From Mesocentrotus franciscanus (taxonomy: Eukaryota > Echinodermata > Echinoidea > Camarodonta > Strongylocentrotidae), in the NCBI GenBank assembly GCA_037976565.1, contig CP137669.1, positions 35,085,613 to 35,149,612 on the forward strand: a DNA stretch of 64,000 bases, given 5' to 3'. Positions 21,451 to 34,017 of the stretch are shown piece after piece. A program made the translations under genes and the position numbers. The notes below the pieces were generated by a model. The model was given only the letters and a program-made list of their open reading frames with translations. It ran no database searches and was not told the origin of the DNA. How positions within the stretch are numbered: the first letter of the stretch is position 1; each line of letters begins with the position of its first letter.

Positions 21451-24006
21451 ATGGCAACCCTAAAACAACAAGTGAGAGGCAGAAGCCACAGTGAAGGGAG
21501 ATCCAAGGTATGAAACGAAGTATAAGAGAGCGGAAGGGTGAAATAATCCTACCAGCTTCCAGCATTAGCAATAGCCTTCAGTCCTTCGAGACTCACTTTG
21601 GGCAAGCCGTCGAGGGTTGATGGGGAGGGGGGGGGGGAGCATTTTTTTTAATTCGAAATATTTGGGAATCCCCTCAGCACTCTCAGACTCATTGAGTCAT
21701 GGGGCGGGGTGCCAGCACTTGGAGGGAATCGTTTGGGGGAAATATTCGGGAAAACCTCTCTTATTTCTTCTTAAAAATGGGATTTGTCTTTTATTACCAT
21801 TGAAACATTTTCTTAATTCTGTTATATTCGGCAGGTATCCGTGAATGTTCCATACTCGAATATCCAAGTAGAGATCACGCATAATCGACCCAGTCAAATC
21901 TCGGATCAACAAGGAATAAAGATAGAAATTGTGTTAGATATAAGGTAAGATGACTGGAGAAAAGGGTACTCGAATGAATGTAAACACTCGAAAATAACCT
22001 CATGTAATAATACTAGATAATAAAGGTAAGATTCGCGGAAATGACAGATAAAAGTTATGTATTACATTAAAAACAAAGCAAAAAGCACGAATTATACAAG
22101 GGGCAGAAATTAAAACGTTGATATTGTAGCACTATCATATCCAATCGAAACAAGTTACTTTGATAAATCTTTCTAGGAATCAGCTAATCAGTCATAAATT
22201 TATTGTTAATGATTCAATAATTATTTGTGAAAGTTTTACTGTGACAGATAAATATTATAAATCTAATTGCGTTTTATGACCTGAAAGGATTGTTGGTTTT
22301 GCCGATTGTTTTAGTCATTCGATTAGTGGAGGGATCCCGTGCGCCAGCCCTAAATAATATTGGAGGCTTTGAAATAGTTTAATGATATGCATCGATCTCG
22401 ATGTCATGTCGTTATGTTTTAGTATGGGAGCCTGTCCCGAAATAGTCGCGGATTAAGACACACAATTTTACCCCTAAGATTTAACCCCTTTAACCCTTAA
22501 AATCATTGACAAAAAAGTGGTCAGTCTGACCGTAGGTGTCGGGTTTAGCCCCCAGAGCCCCCAAAACAAACCCCAAAGTCGGGTCGATATTACCCCGTCT
22601 AGGCCATGAGTTGACTATTTCTTAATCCTTAATGACTTTATAGAGTTAGTGCAGTTGTATATAATGCGCCAACTGGATAACTAAACGAAGTTTAACTCTT
22701 GGGTTATATACCTCCATACGTTTACAAATTTGTTATCATTTTCTCTACCGATTCTGAAGGAAGGAGATACATCAGAGGTGTTGCCAGTGGGTGGACAGCC
22801 TATGGATGAGAGTTAATCTCCACCCCGCGATCTCCCCCTGCAAGCTGAAGATGACGTGGACGCCGACTTTTTTTTTTATTACAACGCCATCTTCGGCGGC
22901 TTGAAGCAAGTGTAGGGAATATTATAGAGATATATTATATAAATGTTATAACAATAATTTAAAAACAAACAAATACATAAACTAGGTGTACACACTCTAA
23001 CAAACCACAAACCTGGCTTTCATTGTGTTCACCATTTTTCAATTATCCACTTCTGTTGTTTATGTAGTCTGTCAATACTGATTATGTATTATACGGTCTA
23101 CTTTTCCCTTTTCTTCACCTTATTGCTCATTGAATGCTACATAATACTTGTTTTTTGAATCTTCTTAATCGTTTGATCGAAATGTCATAGTTTTATATTG
23201 TCTGTTTTTTACACATTGTTTTAATTGATGTTGGAATTTGGAAATAAATGATTTGAATTGAATTGAATTGAGATAAATGATAAGGTCAGATTCTGAACTA
23301 CCTTATTGCCCGAATATGAGGTGACGATTGCCTAAAAACTTCAATTTGGTTAACTTTTCAAATTTTGTTTCATATTATACCACGTCTTATGGAATCTACA
23401 ATGTCAGGAACATAAAAGCACAGTGAACCGACACTGGATACAAGTCTGCCCCTGACTCCATTATGCTGAAATGAAGGAGAAAATGAGATTATGATGATTC
23501 TTACAATAAATCTGATATCATTGAAATTCAAATTCACATTCAAATTTATATAGATTCAAAATGAATGACCCTGAAATGAAAAGGGGCCCTACTTCATAAT
23601 AACTCTGTTTGAGTCCAAGCAAACGCTAAATATTTTAATATTAAACTTTAAGAGACAGAATGTTTCATCTTAAAGGAGAATGAAACCCAATAATCATTAG
23701 CTCATTAGCTGATTGTTTTCCTTGCTAAGTAATCAAGTAGAAGTAATTTCGAGATATTTAACTGGCTCACAATTTGTAATAAGATTATCAACTGTGTTGG
23801 GGGTTTCATTCTCCTTTAATATGTATATGTTCAAGAAGGATACTTAAAAAGAGGAAAACATATTGTCTCTTAATCGTCAAAATGTTTTGATGGAGTCTGG
23901 CACTTTCCCTCTCACCAGTATAGCAATCACCGAGGCAAAGAAGGGATCAATCATTCATTTGGCCTTCTCTGAATCCGGAATAATATATAAAGTAAATACG
24001 GATTAA
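21451..24006 (+). pseudogene. Three-exon gene of unknown function, broken copy (unit A)
   Basis: This is the unit-A counterpart of the gene at 47057-50247. Exon 1 (21451-21507) starts MATLKQQVRGRSH after a splice acceptor ending at 21446 and stops at a GTATGA donor. Exon 2 (21835-21944) follows a CGGCAG acceptor and ends at GTAAGA. Exon 3 is 23836-24006. Exon 2 is one base shorter than in B just before its donor, and exon 3 has TAA at 23845-23847 where B has TAC. Either lesion would end the product early. Splice sites are still good. In exons 1 and 2 most substitutions change the amino acid, consistent with loss of constraint in this copy. Confidence 0.6.
22900..23272 (+). mobile_element. Probable retroelement 3' end with GAATT tail (unit A)
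   Basis: The stretch ends with an AATAAA polyadenylation-like signal followed by a short (TTGAA)n tail, a layout common for 3' ends of 5'-truncated non-LTR elements or their SINEs. No coding remains and the left edge is arbitrary. The copy at 49170-49512 is in the same place in unit B. Both lie inside intron 2 of the three-exon gene. Confidence 0.35.
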
Positions 24007-24369
24007 TTTATTTTGTTTCTCAGTTTTTCATTCTCTGGCTTTAATTTTAAACTTCACCATAATTTAGGGATCTCATCTTATTTCAGAGCAATATTCTGTT
24101 GTTGATTTTTTTCTTTTCTTTTATGTATGATCCAAAATGTTAAATTGTCTGGCCATTTGGTTCAATTTACTTTACAGCCGTGACCCGTTTTCCCTTTACA
24201 TCCATGTTGTACATTGATATTTATAATTATGTTCCTGCATTTATTAATTATATCTATTGTACTGAGATTATGATCATTTTGGTTGCACCAGACGGTGGGT
24301 TCGGGGAGGATGGCCTGCTGGCTCTCGTCATTTATTAATGGCTCTTTCCATACCAGCCTGATGCACCCA

Positions 24370-24475
24370 TAACTGAGATACTATAAATGTATGTATATTT
24401 GATCTTTATATTATGTTTGTTTGTTTTTTGTTATAAAAAATGCCAAATAAAATAATAATAATAATAATAATAATG
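24370..24475 (+). repeat. Retroelement-like 3' terminus with (AAT)n tail (unit A)
   Basis: GCCAAATAAA is followed by nine or so AAT units at about 24446-24474. A microsatellite tail directly after an AATAAA box suggests another non-LTR 3' end. The unit-B equivalent (about 50690-50740) has a longer T-run and a similar AAT tract. It could equally be the 3' UTR of the three-exon gene with a chance microsatellite. Confidence 0.35.
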
Positions 24476-25258
24476 CCATAAATCCATTCACAGCATTGAA
24501 ACAAAACTACAGACTGTATGCATGACTTGTATGTAAATCGTTTTCTTGTAGAGAAATAGAAAAGGAAAATAATTATTGTTGTTTTCAATCTGATATATCG
24601 TATTTAAACAAGCAAACCCAGATTTATGAATTCATTATTACGAAAAAGGAAACAATACTCTGATAATAGAGTATTTAAGGGTAAGTAAAAGGTATGCCTC
24701 ATGCTCTACCAAGTATTACTGAATTGTATTATGGAATTGTGAACATTAATTGACTTGAAAATGTAATTTTATTTCATGTTTTGTATGATTCAAGCTCAAT
24801 TAGCCTGATACATTCATCAGATAGACTGAAATCTTAGATGTGGTTGCAAATGTATGGAATGAAATAGTTTGGACTTGTTTAGAAATGGAAAATGAAAACA
24901 TTTGTTGTTGTTACGAATCTGAGTCACAGAGCTCAAACCTAGATTTATGAGGTCTTAATTAAGAGAAAAGGGAAATGATTCTGGTTTCAAATCTAAACAA
25001 GCATATCAACATAGTAATGATAAGTAAGAGCCAATTAACAAATATAACTAGTAAATAGGTAAAAAGGAAATATAGTTGTTGTGCGTCCGACGTAGTTATA
25101 AGACAGGGTGAAAGGGAAAACGGGATACTATCAACAAAATTGAAACATCACTTTTTGCAGTAAAAAAAAACAAACGAAAAAGGTCCTTGGAACTATGCAC
25201 ATTCTTTTCATTATTGTATATGGGAGTTGAATGAGAAAAGAGAGTCTACGGTTATTCA

Positions 25259-25543
25259 GGGGATGTTTCACAAAGACTAAGATCGACTTTAAGTTGGACT
25301 TAACTATGGCAGGCCGTTTATGCCACTAGTTCCTGTAACCATTCCTGATATTGGTTTCTCAAGGACGGAAAATCGTGGTCACAAATCTACAGAATTTACC
25401 TTTTTTGATAGTTCATTATTGAAAGAAAAAATATTATCTAAAGATCATAATTGAGAAACCAATGGCGAGAGCAACCAGTGGCATGATAGCCTGCCATAGT
25501 TAAGTCCAACTTAAAGTTGATCTTAGTCTTTGTGAAACACCCC
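25259..25543. mobile_element. MITE with GGGTGTTTCACAAAGACTAAG ends (unit A)
   Basis: The inverted arms begin GGTGTTTCACAAAG and continue for about 100 bases through GTTGGACTTAACTATGGCAG and TGCCACT. The centre is AT-rich and non-coding. It is the best copy of a family with three members here: this one, 51521-51805 at the same site in B, and a left-truncated copy at 40770-41007 in B at a different site. The GGGTGTTTCA start resembles animal Harbinger-type MITEs, tentatively. Confidence 0.7.
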
Positions 25544-26254
25544 TGGGTGGAAATTAAAAAAAGCATTTCCAATTTACATTCACCCATATTTTCCTCTTCA
25601 CCCTGGTTTCTGATTGGGTATTCATAAAAAGAAATATAGATTTGACATATGGATTTAAATAAAAGTAGTATATCTGACTGGCAAATCAAGATTTTAACAC
25701 TTTGGAGACGACGGGCTTCTACAGAAGCCCTTAGATCTACGTATTCCATGTTTAAACAAGCAACTCTTTTATTAAGATATGGTTATAGAGAGAAAGAAGG
25801 GAATAAAGATTCTTCCTATGATACATTCAAACATCCAATCAAGTCAGACATATTTATTTAATAAATGAACAGAGGGAGAGAGAGAGAGAGGAAAAAATTA
25901 TAGTTTTGAACAATATTCAAACAATTAGGTTGTAAGTTTATAACCCTGAAAAGTAATGTGCTGTAACTCCGATAAACAGCATTCTGAAAAGCAAAGTTAA
26001 ATTTGATAATTCATGATGATAATTATTAAGTAACTGAAAGAGAGGGGGAAAGAGAGGGAGAGAGAGAGAGAGAGAGAATGATTGCTTTTAATCTGATGTA
26101 CAGTATTCAAAGAAGCAAAGCAGATGTATAGTACAGAAATTAGTCCAAAGATTGAAAGTGGAAATAATGGGGACCGAAGTATCCAAACATTCAGATCTAG
26201 AATGAAAAGTTGCGATAAAAAAAGTTCATACAGAGACAGCAAGGTTTTACTGTG
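25544..26254. other. Non-coding stretch with GA microsatellites
   Basis: Contains (GA)n at 25874-25890 and 26039-26078. Open frames here are either antisense to the GA tract or motif-free. The matching stretch in B is 51810-52504, lacking about 100 bp near 51960. Confidence 0.55.
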
Positions 26255-26368
26255 AGTATAGGATGTACATTTGACTTGAAATTCAAAGGTCGTAGTTCGA
26301 TCCCCGACACGGCACTAATGTCCTTTGGCAAGGCATTAATCTTCATTTTCCACACTCAACCCTGGGCC
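26255..26368 (+). mobile_element. tRNA-derived SINE fragment (unit A)
   Basis: The tRNA-like text ACTTGAAATTCAAAGGTCGT leads into AGTTCGATCCCCG, a good RNA polymerase III B box. CTTTGGCAAGGCATTAATCT and CCACACTCAACCC follow, the body of a SINE type I know from marine invertebrates. The A box is degenerate or lost. The copy stops at GGGCCCCGTATTAT, where another element seems to have cut it. The unit-B copy is at 52505-52620. Confidence 0.55.
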
Positions 26369-26700
26369 CCGTATTATAAAGATTTACGATCAAGCGTAAG
26401 TTCAATAAATCAAGCGTAACTTTGACTAATCAAGCGTATCTTTTCAAATCAAGCGTAAGTTTGATAACCCATATTATAAAGAAAGTTACGCTTGATATCA
26501 AGCGTAAAATCAAGCGTATCTTTTAATTGATCGTAACTTTACGCTTGATATTTATCAAGCGTAAAGTTACAATCAAAGATGGCAGCCATACTACTACTCC
26601 TGCAGGAAGAGGTTGGGAGGCGACTGCGGAGGGAAAGAATCTTCCGAGACCTGCTAGATTCACAAGGGATGGTGTACTCAGTCTCGTGGATCAAATAATG
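26369..26700 (+). pseudogene. Possible Harbinger-type transposon 5' end with transposase N-terminus remnant (unit A)
   Basis: It starts GGGCCCCGTATTATAAAG and contains at least eight ATCAAGCGTAA motifs in both orientations (26390-26570). An ATG at 26579 then opens MAAILLLLQEEVGRRLRRE and continues RIFRDLLDS before a stop. Basic arginine-rich text followed by R.FRD resembles the N-terminus of Harbinger nucleases (HARBI1 type), but it is short and the catalytic part is not found. The matching right terminus was not found either. The unit-B copy (about 52619-52950) is essentially identical. Confidence 0.4.
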
Positions 26701-26966
26701 AAATAATGGAAGTCATTATAAAAGTATGTTTTTCTCTTATTATGATAATTGAAGAAAAATAAAACTGTTAATTTTATTATATTTAACTTGTAGCTTCAAC
26801 TGCTTACTGGTTTTTTCATAGACTCGTGTACAAATTTGTTCAAATAATGCTATTAAAAAAAAATTCCCAAAGGCTGATGTACAAATTTAACATAATTATT
26901 CTGCCATTCTTTTCACTAAACTTCACATTATTCAATATCCATGCCATTCAAACATCAATCTATCTT

Positions 26967-29236
26967 GCTTCTCTCCTTATAAACAAGCCATCTTCATTGG
27001 AATTCACATCCTGAATTCCAAAGAAGATAGACACCTCTCTTGCATTGTACATGGAAATATCCATCCACTCGTCTCCGCACAAAGTACCCTCAAATTTTAC
27101 CCACTGAAAGCTCACACTAACCTGTAACCAAAAAAATCCTGAAATGATGACAATATTTAAAAGACCAATTCATTAGTAATCAAGTGTAGATTTTAATTCA
27201 TTTGTTCCCTTGATTGTTAGTGTTTACAGAAACAGAGGGGGCAGCTTGTGGCATGGAACCATAAGGGCCATTGAGGTTCTTTTGGCACAAAGTTCCTTAT
27301 AAAATTAACAAGCTGAAATCTACCCTAATATCAGTCACATAAATCAATGCTTCACCGAGTGTTTGTTGCAATTTGCTCAATCATGACTGGTTGAGTTTTG
27401 TGCAGAATTGCTACAATCCATTCATTGAGTATGTAATTGAGAGTAGTCCAAATCAGGAGGGTCACAAACTCCTTCTCTACATTCACTGTCACATCTAGAT
27501 TCCTGAAGACCATTGTGGTTTGAGATGAACTTGGGAGAGGTACCAACGTTGTTTTGGAGTCACATGCTCCTTATGCTGACTGCTCCTCTTCAGCAACTAC
27601 TACAGACGAGTCCACTTGCATCTTTGTTAACCAATTCTGATAAGCCGGCTGTTTATGATTAAAAGAATAAAAGATCTAATTAACATTCAGACGATTGTTT
27701 TAAGAATAGCATTCATAGAAATGTCATATAATTTAATCTAGATAAATATGACATTCTTCAACTTTACGCTCTGAAAACCTCATTTTGATTTGAGTTTAAC
27801 TTTTGAATTATTAACAACCAAAAGTGTCCAGTGCTTTTTTTGTTTGTACACAAACATATTTTTCTTTATCACACTTGGGACAGCTACCTCCAAGACAACC
27901 AGAATATAGTCATATAAGATAATTAGATCTAGTACGACTAGGCTACCCCACCAAAAAAAAAAAATCTATTATAGGAGTATGAAAAAGAAGGCTTACTAAT
28001 TGTACGTAGCCTTTCTTAATCACTAATCAAAATTTTGAACTTAGGTTACTGTTGTTTAAAGAATATATTGTGAAAGAGAGATGGATTGCAGGTGGCAAGG
28101 ATGTGTTGGTTGACAAATGCAGGTGAAAATTAATGCTCTACTACGAAGCAACTCACTTCAGACACTGTCATCTTGCCTCTGAGTTTTAGACAGCAAAGTC
28201 CTTGTTGTGTCTGCCACATCATCATGAGCTTCTCACACTGCCATTCCTTTTCATTACATGTACACTTTGTACAGGCACCTGTTTGTAAAGAGACATACAA
28301 GTACCATTTACAATAATTTGTACAATAATTATAAAGTGAACAGCAGGGTAAGGTTTTTGCAGAAATTTTAGAACTTGTAATCAGGGTGTTATGCCATATC
28401 AACTTTGGACAATACTTGTATGTAGAAAGGACTTTAGGGTAACCTGACTTTGGGTCTGCCAATTTTTAATATTATGTTCAGCTATGGATCCAGGATTAAG
28501 GTTAAGAATTAATTTTGTGTAACAACATAACCACTAAAGTGACCTAAACAATTGTCAATAGAGCATGTGGTAAAAATCACTTACTTCTTCTAATTGGTAA
28601 AACAGTGATACATGTACATGTTTCACAAACTGCAGGTCAGCATACTTTTATTTTACTAAAGCTATTGTAAATGATAGAAAGAAGTGTTTTAAACTATTCT
28701 ACCTTCAAGTCTTCACCATGTTTAAGCTGCTATCACAATATAAATGGAGATTTTTACACTGCCAATGATGAGCAACATACATGTATACAGCTCCACCTAA
28801 TGGTACGACAATTGCGCCTGAGACAATTGTTTCACATCAATTTCCTACACTATTAATTCAAATACTAACTTCATCCCTGGACCCAAGTACCCAACACTAA
28901 ACCTAACCCTAACCCTACACCTAACCTCAATCTAAATTGCAACCCTCAGCCTAACCCTACACCTTTGACGAAATAAAGCCTGGACCAGTCGTTGCTGGAG
29001 TAAATGTCGGGTCACACAAAATGCCATGACAGACTCACTTGCTATGAACTTATCTCTGTTTCTTTCTCGGATTTGTTAAAAACATTGTAATATTCACTAT
29101 AAATTACCTGTCCATTGTGCTTGCTCCTATATTGTTAGGCACAAGAGGCCATCGCCTTGAGGTAAGGGGCAGAACATCAAGACTGGAACCGCAAGGCACC
29201 CCATGATCTCTAAACAGGAAGCCCTCCTTCTCAATC
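26967..29236 (-). other. Candidate minus-strand exons of a decayed or non-coding transcript (unit A)
   Basis: Four open blocks have splice-like borders on the minus strand. 29108-29236 (acceptor GCTCCAG, donor GTAATT) reads IEKEGFLFRDHGVPCGSSLD... . 28157-28278 (acceptor ACAAACAG, donor GTGAGT) reads ACTKCTCNEKEWQCEKL... . 27571-27636 reads NWLTKMQVDSS... to a stop. 26967-27121 (acceptor GGTTACAG) reads VSVSFQWVKFEGTLCGDEW... to a stop. Joining the first two directly creates a stop, so either an exon is missing or the unit is non-coding or dead. No family was recognised. Near-identical sequence lies at about 53230-55496, with the first two blocks at 55368-55496 and 54417-54538. Confidence 0.3.
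28880..28965. repeat. Degenerate CCTAAC-type simple repeat (unit A)
   Basis: A short run of CCTAACCCTAACCC followed by degraded CCTACACC and CCTCAACC units. It is like the metazoan telomere repeat but far too short and internal to be a telomere. The same run is at about 55160-55225. Confidence 0.6.
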
Positions 29237-29901
29237 CTGGAGCAGAATTATAAACATTTCAATAAATGTAAACCAAATATGTAAGAAAATACAAAAAGAA
29301 ATGGCATTATTTATTAATTTAGTTTTCATTAATTTTTACTTTTTTAGCATAATTAGAAGGTCAGGTATTCTTTTTGCTTGTCATTCCTTTCCATTTATTA
29401 GATTCCACCCCTCTACATGAGCTACAAATTTTGATTCTAAAAAGATATATATTTGAAGATAAAATACACTTTAAATAAACACTACAGCAACTTGTTAGTA
29501 GACAAGTAGACATGTTGATGTTATTTTCTCACGAATTGGGCCCCCCCCCTCCTGCACTATACAGTAGTCTAGACTGAATATTTTTGCAGATAGACCCTAG
29601 ACATGTCATCGTGTGATAATTTGTTAAGATAGCTACGTATACGTGCATCACAGTTAGGCCTTGATCTAGTCCAATTATAGACCGAAGATTTCTGTCTCTT
29701 TCGTTCATTAGCCTCTGATTTGGGTAGGGTCGGCTCCTCTCTTTAGAGACAGAAGCCGACCATAGCGACTGCATTGCAAACTACTGCTCGCGTCCGAGCA
29801 GTAAACTTATATGCCCAAAATACTACATTTTACCCGATGCATATCCGATGCATTTATTATTGTAAATTAGGCCTAGGCTAAACTACATCGGTTCCACTTA
29901 C

Positions 29902-30035
29902 TAGATTGACTGTATGATGCGTTTAAGAGTCTTTTTTCCGGATTTTCATCGGCGAAAATGAGCTCCGTGTTGAAATTCTTGCAGCCGTATTTTAAACTGT
30001 TACTGTCAATAGATGACGTCATCTTCCTTCATGCG
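29902..30035 (-). promoter_or_regulatory. Putative promoter and first exon with CRE palindrome (unit A)
   Basis: A perfect cAMP-response element TGACGTCA lies at 30014-30021, next to CATGCGCA, a half NRF-1-like site. On the minus strand the next ~115 bases end at a strong splice donor, GTAAGTGG, at 29894-29901. CRE plus NRF-1-like sites are typical of TATA-less animal promoters, so I infer transcription leftward into the candidate exons at 26967-29236. A short plus-strand frame (MSSVLKFLQ...) also starts here but ends after 28 codons. The B copy is at 56158-56290 with an even better donor. Confidence 0.35.
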
Positions 30036-30165
30036 CAGTAATGTTTTTTACTCTGCAATTAATAAAGAAAGTTACTGATAAAATATATCAATATAATGGT
30101 AAAAATTGGATAAGTATTAGTAGGACATGATTAAAAATATATTGAATGTTTTATCTACAATTGCC

Positions 30166-30459
<294 letters not shown>

Positions 30460-30563
30460 ATTTCATGGAAAAGACTTGAACAAGTTTTAATAATAACGAA
30501 AGTAATTATAAAGAGGGAAACAATTCTTGCTGTGAACCTAACACATAGAATAATAAGGAAAAG

Positions 30564-30574
30564 CAAAGCCAGAT
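30564..30574. other. Empty LINE target site in unit B
   Basis: CAAAGCCAGAT is present once and runs straight into ATGATACATTGC. In units A and C the same 11-mer is duplicated around the LINE. It is therefore the pre-insertion allele of that site, and it fixes both LINE termini exactly. Confidence 0.93.
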
Positions 30575-30618
30575 ATGATACATTGCTAATAAATGGGGAA
30601 AGAGAGAGCAGGAGAGAG

Positions 30619-30730
30619 CAGGGCCGTAGCCAGAGTTTGATGTTTGGGGGACATACATGTAATTGATCGACGTCCTGGGGAGGGGTCTATGAGGAGGGGT
30701 GTGTGATCTTGGAAATTTTGGGGGGCACGT
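30619..30730. mobile_element. hAT-like MITE, 3' truncated (unit B)
   Basis: Same insertion as 2080-2223, with the left TSD GGAGAGAG at 30611-30618. The sequence breaks at GGGGCACGTG and joins the text that in unit A starts near 2853, so the right terminus and the GC-rich island were deleted together. One or two bases of microhomology at the joint suggest end joining. Confidence 0.8.
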
Positions 30731-31370
30731 GTCAAGTCTTGGAACAATCCAAAATGCACACACAAAATGATAAATATATCCACCAGACCTGACATCTCAA
30801 ACCGTTCCCCTGTATTGGTCTTGAAAATTATAGAACTATATATGGCTTTCATTTTAAGTAATAATCTAAGAAATTGAAATGTCGAGGTGTGTTCCAGATC
30901 GGCTTGTAATGGACACGTTTTTGACCAATTTCAGCGAAATTTCAAATTGTCTTTACAGAATTCGACGATATATCCCAAATTTCTTAAAGATTGTTTCAAA
31001 ACCAGACATATATGAGATGAAAGTGAAATCTTACACTTTCACTTCAAATAATGGCATTGTAGATCTTGTATAATTATGTTACGAATCTTAACTATTGTAA
31101 ATTTTATACATATCCATGATTATGTAAATATGCGCACGCGCATTCGTTATGGGTTGGTGAATGGTATATAGATCCGATAAACCACCACAGTCATGGGTAA
31201 AAGTAAATTGTTTTCGTTAATATTTTGCTGTTTTTGAGTATTTGTGTATTTGTGTGAGGTGAGAGGGATAATCAGTCAAACATGTAGAAGTCTCTCGTTG
31301 TAATATATCGAACCATTGAGTGTCAACCGGCCATTATCGTCTGCATATCGTAACAGTTTGAGTGTTTTCT

Positions 31371-31691
31371 CATTCATAACTTATCCAATCCAACTAAAGA
31401 ATTTGATTGACACATTAGTATACGAAGTATTTCATTGACTAACAAAATCAGGTAAGGGGAAAATGTATATCCCTGACGACAGTCTTAATTGTCCTATTTC
31501 AAATCTACCTGTCGACAGTGTCCATTCGTTAATGCACAAGAATATGCATTTACATATAGGATAACTTCATCCATTGTCTTCAGAGATTGACCAGTATGAT
31601 AGAAATCTAGGACCATAACGAGAAAATTGTGTGATAATGGAGTCGAAAGCTTTTCTCGAAATCCAAACGAGAAGTATGCTGTGTATATCAT
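31371..31691 (-). pseudogene. Decayed non-LTR reverse transcriptase core fragment (unit B)
   Basis: Unit-B copy of 3480-3803, differing by a few bases and carrying the same stops. It adds nothing to function but dates the decay before the duplication. Confidence 0.58.
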
Positions 31692-31918
31692 TTAATTCAG
31701 TATATCACTAATCTATAGTATAACGAATCGACGCATTTCAAAACAACGCAAGTCACGAGAAGAAGAAAAAATCGTTTTGTTGAGCACAAAATGTATGAAT
31801 GTTAAAGTGAAATCTTATACCGAAAAATGGTGACATGGCAATAATGACAAGGCAACCATACGTCTACAATCCTGACCCGACCAATCTAGAATAAAAAAAT
31901 AACAGGAGGAAAAAACAC

Positions 31919-32072
31919 CAGGGCCCCGTTGCAAAAAAATTACCATTGATGGTAACTTTGCCATCAATGGTAACTAGTCTAACTACCATGGAAACCTTGG
32001 TTTTGATTGGCTGTTGAGCCCTGTTACCATGGTAGTTGCCATTGATGGTAAGTTTTATGCAACGGGGCCCTG
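31919..32072. mobile_element. Palindromic MITE with GGGCCCCGTTGCA ends (unit B)
   Basis: Unit-B copy of 4028-4181 at the same place with small changes in the left arm (an A-run after CGTTGC). Arms and centre are otherwise conserved. Confidence 0.7.
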
Positions 32073-33348
32073 TGTTACTGCACTGTTCTTTGGCAGTTTA
32101 AAGAGAAGGTTGAGTTCTGGGGAGGGGTGAAAAATAATTTGTGAGCGTTATCATCGTTATTATGCAAGTGTGGAAGAACATCAGAGAAAAAATGTTCCCT
32201 GAAAAGCATGGCGCTTCAAATGCCTTCAAATTCTAAATATGCCCCCAAGTCACAGCGTAAAAAGGAGGCCCGATTTTTATGCCATATGTTTGTGTAGTCC
32301 CATATAAATCTTTTTGTGTACAGTGCTTGTTACTTTACCAAGACTGGGCCAAATTTCTTATAATTTTGATGATTCCAGAACCTAATTGCAGTACACACCA
32401 ATACTTATATGCTACATGATCAACCGTTTCTTTCACAATGCAATCGCATGACCAGAACTCAACTTTATCTTTAAGGAGCGAGTCCAGCCAGCTCGTAGAT
32501 CACCAGGCGATTCACCTACATGTAACCTTGCCATGCAAGTCGTCCCTGTTAGGTGGAAGATACTTGTCCTGACCACAAAATTGGTAATTCAAATTTTGAA
32601 ACCAGTAATACCCTTTTAGTCACAGAGGTACCATCTTGCATAACACAAAGTGATACCCCGGACGGGACCTCGGTGTGAAAAGCGTCCATGACAAAACTCT
32701 CAGATGGCCTGAAGTAAACCAGTGTGTAATGTTGTTTATTCATCTTTATTCAAGAAATTACATATAGCATGATAATAAAGATGTTACATAAAACCCAGGA
32801 CAGAGATTTGAATTACATTAAATGCATCTCATGCAGGGTAAAACAATTACAATACACACTAACAAAACGAAAAAACAACAACATTATAACAGAAAAGAAA
32901 ACATTATAACGTCGGTTTTTTAAATGAAAACATTAATAATTCCTAACAAAAGAGTAAATAATTATTTTCTTAATTAGGAATACCTCACTATACATTTTAT
33001 ATCAACCAATATCTTCTTAATATCATGAGTAATCAACCACGGCAACCCATGTCCATAGGGAGAGAGTTGGAGAGAGGAAGAGGGAGGTGGCCGGGGGGGG
33101 GGGTCCCGTTATAACAAGTCATATACGCATATACGTCTCCTAAGCTAAAATAATAACACCTTAATTACCTTAATTACAAGTATTGTTGTAATTGCCAGGT
33201 GAGTTCCGATAGGCTGTACAAAATAACATAAACCCAAACAATATCATTTTGAAATATTACTTTTCTCAATTACATATACCTCACCTTACATTTACGTACC
33301 GTCATCATATCTATCAATGTATTCTTATTATCAGAGAGAGGGAAAGAG

Positions 33349-33381
<33 letters not shown>

Positions 33382-33525
33382 TCCCGCTATAACAAGCTAT
33401 AACAAATAGCTAAACTAATTACATTTGATCCAAGTAATGTTGTGATTGCCAGGTGCTCCGACCGGCTGTAAAAAATAACATACGACATAAAGTCCAAACA
33501 GTAACAATTTTCAAGATTTCATTTC
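32073..33525. other. Non-coding stretch with G and AG runs (unit B)
   Basis: Collinear with 4182-5684. A G-run at about 33090-33104 and (AG)n at about 33348-33382 differ in length from A. No gene is supported. Confidence 0.55.
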
Positions 33526-34017
33526 TCAGTTGTGATCAGACCACGGGAACCTATCTCTATACACAAGTATTTCCTTTTGTCTAAAATCAATAAAACACAT
33601 ATCTGGCATGGGAACAACGGTTGGGGGAACCGTCCCTCCCTTCATAGTCTCCCTTTCCACGTCGGCATATATCTGTTGATCATTTATATCGAGGCCGTTC
33701 TGTTTAATGCTCTTTATCAGATTGTGTACAATGTTATTGTGACGCCATGTGTATCTATTCAACATTTTACTGACAATATTATTATGCAATACATGATGCA
33801 AGGTACCTTCAGCTTGACACAAACTTCACAAGTCATTTATTCGCTTACCCCATTGATACAAGTTTTTATTACTCGGCAAACTATCAATCGAGCATTTATT
33901 GCAAATTTCAAAACTCCCAATAACTGTCAAAATTGGGCTAATATTTTGCACTGGTATCATAGGGTAATACCATGGTAATACCCTGGTAAAATCTTGGCAT
34001 GCAATGGTGGCAGACAA
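33526..34017 (-). pseudogene. C-terminal remnant of a retroelement reverse transcriptase ORF (unit B)
   Basis: The predicted protein of both frames is identical to 5685-6176, including the in-frame TGA between them. That reflects how recent the duplication is rather than coding constraint, since the shared stop shows the piece is not a functional gene. Confidence 0.58.

Noticed and set aside
26280..26300. tRNA gene
   Set aside because: The B box is good, but there is no acceptor stem or intact A box, and SINE body sequence follows.
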